A stretch of 11,822 bases of DNA, from assembly GCA_029987245.1 (NCBI GenBank), contig DALTWG010000053.1, positions 1 to 11,822 of the forward strand, given 5' to 3'. A program made the translations under genes and the position numbers. Under the pieces are notes generated by a model, which did no database searches, was not told where the DNA came from, and saw only the letters and a list, made by a program, of their open reading frames with translations. This document shows positions 7,263-11,822 of the stretch, piece by piece. The DNA comes from Methanocorpusculum sp. Its GTDB lineage: Archaea > Halobacteriota > Methanomicrobia > Methanomicrobiales > Methanocorpusculaceae. Position 1 is the first letter of the stretch. Every line of letters starts with the position of its first letter.

Positions 7263-7556
7263 ATGGCAGCAACAGTAAAAGCCCGCGATTTTCTCCATGC
7301 GGCAGAGAAAAAAGGATTTGATGTAAAGCGTGCCGGAGACCATATTCAATTCTATCTGGTAAGAGAGGACGGGACAATAAATCATGCGGTCCATACAAAA
7401 ATCAGCCACGGTGCAACAGATATTTCCGCATCGAATCTGTCTAAAATGAAGCGCCAGCTTGGATTTTCAACGATGGAGGAACTGCAAAAGTATATTGCCT
7501 GTACCTTGTCTTTGGAAGATTACCGCATCATTTTGCAAAAACAGGGTCTGATATAA
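7263..7556 (+). CDS. HicA-like toxin candidate (97 aa)
   Basis: HicA toxins are small mRNA interferases with a double-stranded-RNA-binding fold. This 97-residue protein has the N-terminal helix, then KKGFDVKRAGDHIQF (16-30), which carries a His at residue 27, the position of the catalytic His in HicA proteins, though preceded by GD rather than the usual GS. The next strand ends in TKISHG (46-51), followed by NLSKMKRQLGF (about 58-68) and a C-terminal segment with CTLSLEDY (about 80-87). This latter half matches a group of archaeal and bacterial HicA-like proteins of the form TKISHG...KM.KQL...C.LS.EDY. It begins on the base after the stop codon of the upstream gene (TAAATG), so the two are translated together, as in type II toxin-antitoxin pairs. 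RNA cleavage activity is inferred. Confidence 0.65.
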   Translation: MAATVKARDFLHAAEKKGFDVKRAGDHIQFYLVREDGTINHAVHTKISHGATDISASNLSKMKRQLGFSTMEELQKYIACTLSLEDYRIILQKQGLI

Positions 7557-7611
7557 CATCCTCTGACACATAACTCTTAATGCCCACCCCGACCAACATA
7601 TACGCACATAC

Positions 7612-8775
7612 ATGAAAATACTCGTCTTTGACCCCTGTTTCGGCGCAGCAGGAGACATGACCACCGGCGCGCTTCTATCGCTCGGCGCCGCAAAAGATGC
7701 CGTACTGGACGCGGTCGCAGGCGTTTGCATCCCGGAAATTGCCGAAGTGTACCGGGGGGAGGTGCCCGCGCTTTATGTGCGTACCAACACCTCAAAAACC
7801 CCGCGCACCCTGGAGGAAATCTTTGCGATAATTGACAACGCAGGCGCGCCTGAAGATGCAAAAGCCCTGGCAAAGCGGGTGTTTGGGCGCATCGCCCGCG
7901 CCGAGGCGCGCGTACATAAAACAGAGCACGTGCATTTCCATGAAGTGGGCGCTGACGACGCAATAGCCGATATTTTGGGCGCCTGCACCGCTTTATTATC
8001 GCTGCATGTCGACGGCGTATTTGTTAAGCCCCTGGCGCTCGGCTCGGGCACGCTTACCTGCGCGCATGGAATTTTACCCGTCCCCGCCCCGGCAACGGCT
8101 GAAATCGTCAAAGAGGCGGGCCTTTGCGTGCGGCTGTCGCCTTACGAGGGTGAACTCTGCACCCCGACAGGCGCAGCCCTCATGGCGGAATTTGCCGCCT
8201 CATTTCCGGCATCAGAGCCCGCCGGACGGCTTCTTGGCATAGGCACCGGGGCGGGGACGCGGGACCCGGCTGACCACCCCAATATTTTGCGTGCCCTCCT
8301 CTTTGCAACAGAAGACGACGCAAGGACCGTCGATGTTCTTGAAACCAATGTCGACGATGTATCCGGCGAGGTGCTTGGAAACACCCTTGAGCGCCTGATG
8401 GCAGAAGGCGCGCGCGATGCCTCGCTTGTCCCGATTCAGATGAAAAAAGGCCGCCCGGGTTTTCTCATCCGGGTGATTGCAGCGCCTAAAGACTCGGCGC
8501 GCCTTTCGCGGCTGCTTGCAGTAGAGACCGGGTCTTTGGGTATCCGCTGCATCCCGATGGTGCACCGGTTCACGGCCGAACGCAGGTTTTTGGACGAAAC
8601 GCTTGTAATTAACGACCATATTTATCCGGTACGGATAAAATACGCCTCTGCGGGCGATGTCGTCTACTCGCGCAAGGCGGAGTTTGAGGACTGCAGAAAA
8701 ATCGCAGAGGCTACAGGAATTCCGGTAAAAGACATCAAACGCATGGCCGAGGAGGAGGCATGGAAGAGGTCGTAA
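7612..8775 (+). CDS. larC: LarC, nickel-pincer cofactor nickel insertion protein
   Basis: LarC puts nickel into pyridinium-3,5-bisthiocarboxylate mononucleotide to make the nickel-pincer cofactor of lactate racemase and related enzymes. The 387 residues span both halves of the family. The N-terminal part has DPCFGAAGDM (7-16), the His-rich VHFHEVGADD (107-116), GSGTL (about 144-148) and CTPTGAAL (183-190). The C-terminal part has ETNVDD (244-249) and QMKKGRPG (276-283). In some lactobacilli the two halves are joined by a programmed frameshift; here they are one uninterrupted frame. The other cofactor genes (larB, larE) and any larA-like enzyme are not in the window. No Shine-Dalgarno site precedes the ATG. 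Its end overlaps radB by 16 bases. Confidence 0.92.
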   Translation: MKILVFDPCFGAAGDMTTGALLSLGAAKDAVLDAVAGVCIPEIAEVYRGEVPALYVRTNTSKTPRTLEEIFAIIDNAGAPEDAKALAKRVFGRIARAEARVHKTEHVHFHEVGADDAIADILGACTALLSLHVDGVFVKPLALGSGTLTCAHGILPVPAPATAEIVKEAGLCVRLSPYEGELCTPTGAALMAEFAASFPASEPAGRLLGIGTGAGTRDPADHPNILRALLFATEDDARTVDVLETNVDDVSGEVLGNTLERLMAEGARDASLVPIQMKKGRPGFLIRVIAAPKDSARLSRLLAVETGSLGIRCIPMVHRFTAERRFLDETLVINDHIYPVRIKYASAGDVVYSRKAEFEDCRKIAEATGIPVKDIKRMAEEEAWKRS

Positions 8776-9431
8776 GAGTGCCCACCGGGGCTGCGGGTTT
8801 TGATGAGATGCTTGGCGGGGGTCTGGAGAAAAAAATAATCACGCAGTTCTACGGCGAGGGGGGAAGCGGCAAGACGTCTCTCGCGCTTTCTGCGGCTATG
8901 GCGGTGCTTGCAGGCGGGCGCGGGGTTATTTACATTGATACGGAGGGGTTTTCGATTGAGCGGTTCAAGCAGCTGGCAGGTGAGCGCGTCGAGGAGTTTG
9001 CGTCGCGGTTTTATCTGTTTGAGCCGGAGAATTTCGCTGACCAGGGGGCGAAGATTCTTGAGTGCAGCAAACTGATGCAGTTGAGAGATATCGGGCTGAT
9101 TGTGCTTGATTCGGCTACGGCGTATTACCGCATTGAACAGACTGAATCAAAGGATGCGCTGTCGCTTCTTTCCAATCAGATGCTCAAACTGCTCGGGATT
9201 GCCAAGCGCTTTGATGTGCCGGTGATTATAACAAATCAGGTGTTTACGGATGTAGAGCATAACAGGTTAACGGGGCTCGGGGGCACGGCGCTTTCGCATA
9301 TTTCAAAGGTGATTGTGCGGGTGGATAAGTTTCCGGGCTTCAGGCGCGCGGTGCTTATGAAGCACCGCTCGAGACCGGAAGGGATTGGCTGGGCTTTCCG
9401 GATTGTGGAGCGCGGGGTGGAGGAGAAGTAA
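8760..9431 (+). CDS. radB: RadB, archaeal RecA-family recombination protein
   Basis: RadB is a short RadA/RecA paralogue of Euryarchaeota that helps RadA in homologous recombination. The 223 residues form only the ATPase core, without the N-terminal helix-hairpin-helix domain of RadA, as expected for RadB. The Walker A motif GEGGSGKTS is at 32-40, the Walker B strand LIVLDS at 113-118, and the TNQ motif at 158-160. ATP-binding residues are intact. The start codon lies inside the end of larC (16-base overlap) and is preceded by GAGGAGGAGGC, a strong Shine-Dalgarno site, so it is translated from the same message by its own initiation. It converges on the large glycosylase-fusion gene, with 23 bases between the stop codons. 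Confidence 0.93.
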   Translation: MEEVVRVPTGAAGFDEMLGGGLEKKIITQFYGEGGSGKTSLALSAAMAVLAGGRGVIYIDTEGFSIERFKQLAGERVEEFASRFYLFEPENFADQGAKILECSKLMQLRDIGLIVLDSATAYYRIEQTESKDALSLLSNQMLKLLGIAKRFDVPVIITNQVFTDVEHNRLTGLGGTALSHISKVIVRVDKFPGFRRAVLMKHRSRPEGIGWAFRIVERGVEEK

Positions 9432-9454
9432 GGAGTTCCCCCGTTCGCCCCGCA

Positions 9455-11794
9455 TCACTCATTTAACAGAATCCTGATACGCGCAATATCATCTTCAATC
9501 CGCTTTACACACCCGAGACAGCAGATATCATCCCCTGCAAAACCATACATGACATCAGTATACACCGGACATTCGCCCTCCATAGCCCCGGGCCCTGCTC
9601 TTTTCTGCACCGCAAAATACAGCGGCAGGGAATAATCCTTCTTTGTTACCAGATACACCCGTGAACACTGCATAAAACCTGCCGGCTCAAGAAGCCTGAT
9701 GCGGCACCCGGTAAAATCCCCGGTCTCAAAAAAGCCGATGCGAAAATCCCCGGCGTCATAGGACTTTTTGACATGAAACATTTCAGCCACCTGATTATAG
9801 ATTGCGGCAATATATGCACCCTGCCATTTCTTTACGTTTGCAAGAAATGTTTGCGGCTTTTCACAAAACATCCCGCGCAGCGTATTTGCTTCTACTTCAA
9901 TCCGGAAATTGATCCTGCCGCAGAACGCTTCAATATACAGTGCCTCATCCTCGAATCCTTCAACCGTTCCATGATTGCGGTGTTTTCCGTCCGCCGTCCA
10001 TTCGCAGAGAAAATCCCTTGCTTTGTCGTCATGGAGTTTTTGTTTGCCTTTTTCAACGGTAAAATACCGGACATGCGCCGGTTTTTTATTTTCCATGGCA
10101 AATGTGATGTAGATTCTTCTGCACTGCAGCTCTTTTACCGCTTCAGGCATGCTAATCAGTATGCCGTTCACGTTTTTTGCCGGAATCGGGAAAACGCGGA
10201 AATCGGACTCGGTATAGGGATTTTCCTCCCCGGTCTTTTCCGCAATGCCTGCTGCGATTTGTGCTAAAAATTTCTCTTTTTCAAAGGTCAGCAGGGCAAG
10301 GGTTTTTTCCGTGTCAAGCAGCACGGCGCGGGGAAGGACAGAGTGTTCAAGCAGATATCTGAAATGAAAAACGGCGTCCAAATTTCCAAGGGGGCTGCTT
10401 TCATAGGGTTTTCCCTCATCATCAAAGCCGAGCGGATACTTCCAGCGCCGGAGAATGTCCGGCGTGTCAAGTTCCGGCCGCGGGGCAAGGTCACAGCGTT
10501 CTTCAAATGCCTTTCTGCAGTATTCGACGAATTCGCCGTCAGCTCCCTGCCAGTTGTCTATCTGGTGAAACAGTTTCCAGGTTTCATCGTCGGGGAGGTG
10601 CAGAAGGGTGATGAGGGTTTTTTCATGGAAGGTATAGTTGTCAAGCACTCTGAAATGGCTGTCCCGCTGGGCGATATGGAGTCCGCAGCCTTTGGGGCCG
10701 TATCCGGCCAGTGTTTTATTTTCGTCCATTAGTTTATCAAGGGAATGCATGTGGCTGGACAATATCATGTATCTGGCACTGGTGCGCATGCCTCCTTTGG
10801 AAAAGATGCTTCCTTCTGCATAGGAGGGTTCAAGGAGAATTTCCCCGCGTTTATATTGCCGGATGAGGTCTGGTGTGAGGTTGGTGTCGCGGATGTGTAC
10901 CCGTGTTCCGGGGTAGGTTTCATTTAAGGCGTGTTCTATTGCTTTCAGGAAGCCGTCGTCTTCTTTTTCCTCATCATTTATCTCTTCTTTTTCTCCGGTC
11001 GTTTGCGTCTTTGTTTCGTTTTCTGCGCAAAGCAGGTCTGCCTGCCCGCGTTTGCAGTTCTTTCGTATCACGCATTTTTCGCAGGAGGGGTTTGCGGTGC
11101 ATATCGCGGCTTTTCCGGTTGCGCAGTAGCACCACAACAGGTAGTCGATTTCGGCCATATACAGTCCGGTTTCTTCGGAGAGTTTTCTGACGGCGGCAAG
11201 TACTTCTGCGTCGGTCGCGGTTTCGCGGGCTGATATGCCAAGGCGGCTTTTTCCGAAGAGGCGTTTCAGGTGGACGTCGGGTTTGGCTGCGTCTACGCCG
11301 ATGTTGCGGAGGTATTCCCAGGCAAGGGCGGGTCCCATCCGGCGGATTTTATAGGGGGAGGCAGGGTTGGTGAGTTTTTCGACTATTGACAGCTGGTTTT
11401 CGGAGGTGACGAAGGCATCCATGCTGCCGTATTCTTTTTCTATGCGCTGCATTGTTTCGATGTTGGTGTGCAGGGCTTGCATGTTGGCGTTTGTGAGGCG
11501 GTTTCTGCATTTGAGTTGTGCAAGGCCGTCGATGTAATACTGCGGGTCGTGTTGTTTTATGTTTTCGGGGTTGTAGTGAAAGAAGAGGGTGTCTATGTTT
11601 TCTTCGTTGTCTTCGATTTTTTTCCAGACCATTTGTGCGGAGAGGAGGGCAAAGAGCATGGCTTTGATGTGTTCTTCGAGGGTGAAGTGTCTGCCTTGTG
11701 CGCGCTGGTGCATCTTTGTGGAGGCGGTGTCGATGGCGGCGATGTTGTTTGCGGCGAGGTAGGTCTGGATTTGGAAGAAGGTGGTTTTGTCCAT
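9455..11794 (-). CDS. HhH-GPD DNA glycosylase fused to a large unrecognised C-terminal region
   Basis: Residues 1-250 look like a base-excision glycosylase of the endonuclease III group: LFALLSAQ (47-54) matches the N-terminal core, PYKIRRMGPALAWEYLRNIG (147-166) is the helix-hairpin-helix, and KPDVHL (171-176) carries the catalytic Asp173. Where endonuclease III has its lyase Lys there is Ala156, so a monofunctional glycosylase is expected. Four Cys (232, 238, 241, 247; spacing C-x5-C-x2-C-x5-C) form a likely iron-sulfur loop. An acidic linker (about 258-280) leads to about 500 residues I do not recognise. Within these, residues 509-583 and about 660-735 appear to be two copies of one module, both with DFR, then QC exactly 26 residues later, then YF. 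The gene has no Shine-Dalgarno site; an ATTATACA run ends only about 10 bases before the ATG, too close for this start, so the true start could be the in-frame ATG at residue 28. The substrate is unknown; repair, or recognition of modified or foreign DNA, are possible. Confidence 0.8.
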   Translation of the reverse strand: MDKTTFFQIQTYLAANNIAAIDTASTKMHQRAQGRHFTLEEHIKAMLFALLSAQMVWKKIEDNEENIDTLFFHYNPENIKQHDPQYYIDGLAQLKCRNRLTNANMQALHTNIETMQRIEKEYGSMDAFVTSENQLSIVEKLTNPASPYKIRRMGPALAWEYLRNIGVDAAKPDVHLKRLFGKSRLGISARETATDAEVLAAVRKLSEETGLYMAEIDYLLWCYCATGKAAICTANPSCEKCVIRKNCKRGQADLLCAENETKTQTTGEKEEINDEEKEDDGFLKAIEHALNETYPGTRVHIRDTNLTPDLIRQYKRGEILLEPSYAEGSIFSKGGMRTSARYMILSSHMHSLDKLMDENKTLAGYGPKGCGLHIAQRDSHFRVLDNYTFHEKTLITLLHLPDDETWKLFHQIDNWQGADGEFVEYCRKAFEERCDLAPRPELDTPDILRRWKYPLGFDDEGKPYESSPLGNLDAVFHFRYLLEHSVLPRAVLLDTEKTLALLTFEKEKFLAQIAAGIAEKTGEENPYTESDFRVFPIPAKNVNGILISMPEAVKELQCRRIYITFAMENKKPAHVRYFTVEKGKQKLHDDKARDFLCEWTADGKHRNHGTVEGFEDEALYIEAFCGRINFRIEVEANTLRGMFCEKPQTFLANVKKWQGAYIAAIYNQVAEMFHVKKSYDAGDFRIGFFETGDFTGCRIRLLEPAGFMQCSRVYLVTKKDYSLPLYFAVQKRAGPGAMEGECPVYTDVMYGFAGDDICCLGCVKRIEDDIARIRILLNE

Positions 11795-11822
11795 GGGTTT
11801 ATTGTATAATGGGGCGGCGGGG

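Noticed and set aside
7577..7963. Minus-strand frame of 128 Arg-rich residues
   Set aside because: It is antisense to the conserved N-terminus of larC; the Arg-rich translation is typical of high-GC shadows.
9773..10267. Plus-strand frame of 164 residues inside the large gene
   Set aside because: It overlaps the duplicated module of the minus-strand gene, and the minus-strand reading has the clear repeat and continuous frame; the plus-strand translation shows no motif.
10608..10660. Possible C/D box small RNA (GTGATGA, then CTGA about 40 bases later)
   Set aside because: Inner C' and D' boxes are absent and the stretch is inside a coding region on the other strand.
11468..11809. Open plus-strand frame of 113 residues, very rich in Val, Phe and Gly
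   Set aside because: It is antisense to the N-terminal glycosylase coding region, where the plus strand is strongly G- and T-rich; the composition explains the open frame.

Overview
The window reads as chromosomal DNA of a methanogenic euryarchaeon, most likely Methanomicrobiales and perhaps a Methanocorpusculum relative. The evidence is a set of archaeal genes: the KH/beta-CASP nuclease aCPSF1, a proteasome beta subunit with a short propeptide, and the RecA-like protein RadB. Several genes also have TATA-like boxes about 26-28 bases before the start and no Shine-Dalgarno site, which suggests leaderless transcripts. The genus is an inference from gene content and a roughly 50-60% GC core; the larger assignment to Archaea is firm.

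Layout. Positions 1-167 hold no gene, but carry a hairpin followed by T-tracts on the minus strand, a likely terminator for the genes to its right. From 168 to 2728 (minus) lies psmB followed by aCPSF1, an informational operon for protein turnover and RNA 3'-end formation. From 2830 to 3726 (minus) is a DUF368 (PopT-like) membrane protein. From 3740 to about 4180 there is an AT-rich islet (about 31-39% GC) with two small unrecognised reading frames on the minus strand. From 4186 to 6752 (minus) is a compact operon in the order ACT-domain protein, UPF0210/DUF711 protein, EamA-type transporter. A 114-base divergent intergenic region separates it from a plus-strand pair at 6867-7556 that resembles a HicB/HicA toxin-antitoxin module and is lower in GC than its flanks. 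From 7612 to 9431 (plus) larC overlaps radB by 16 bases. From 9455 to 11794 (minus), converging on radB, is one large gene of 779 residues.

How the parts relate. Most of the window is housekeeping. Two regions look accessory: the AT-rich islet and the HicBA-like pair. The most unusual gene is the 779-residue one. Its first 250 residues form an HhH-GPD DNA glycosylase of the endonuclease III group with an iron-sulfur loop. This is joined by an acidic linker to about 500 residues that I do not recognise, the end of which contains a tandem duplication of one module. This is the best candidate for something undescribed.

No tRNA, rRNA, CRISPR array or insertion sequence was seen.
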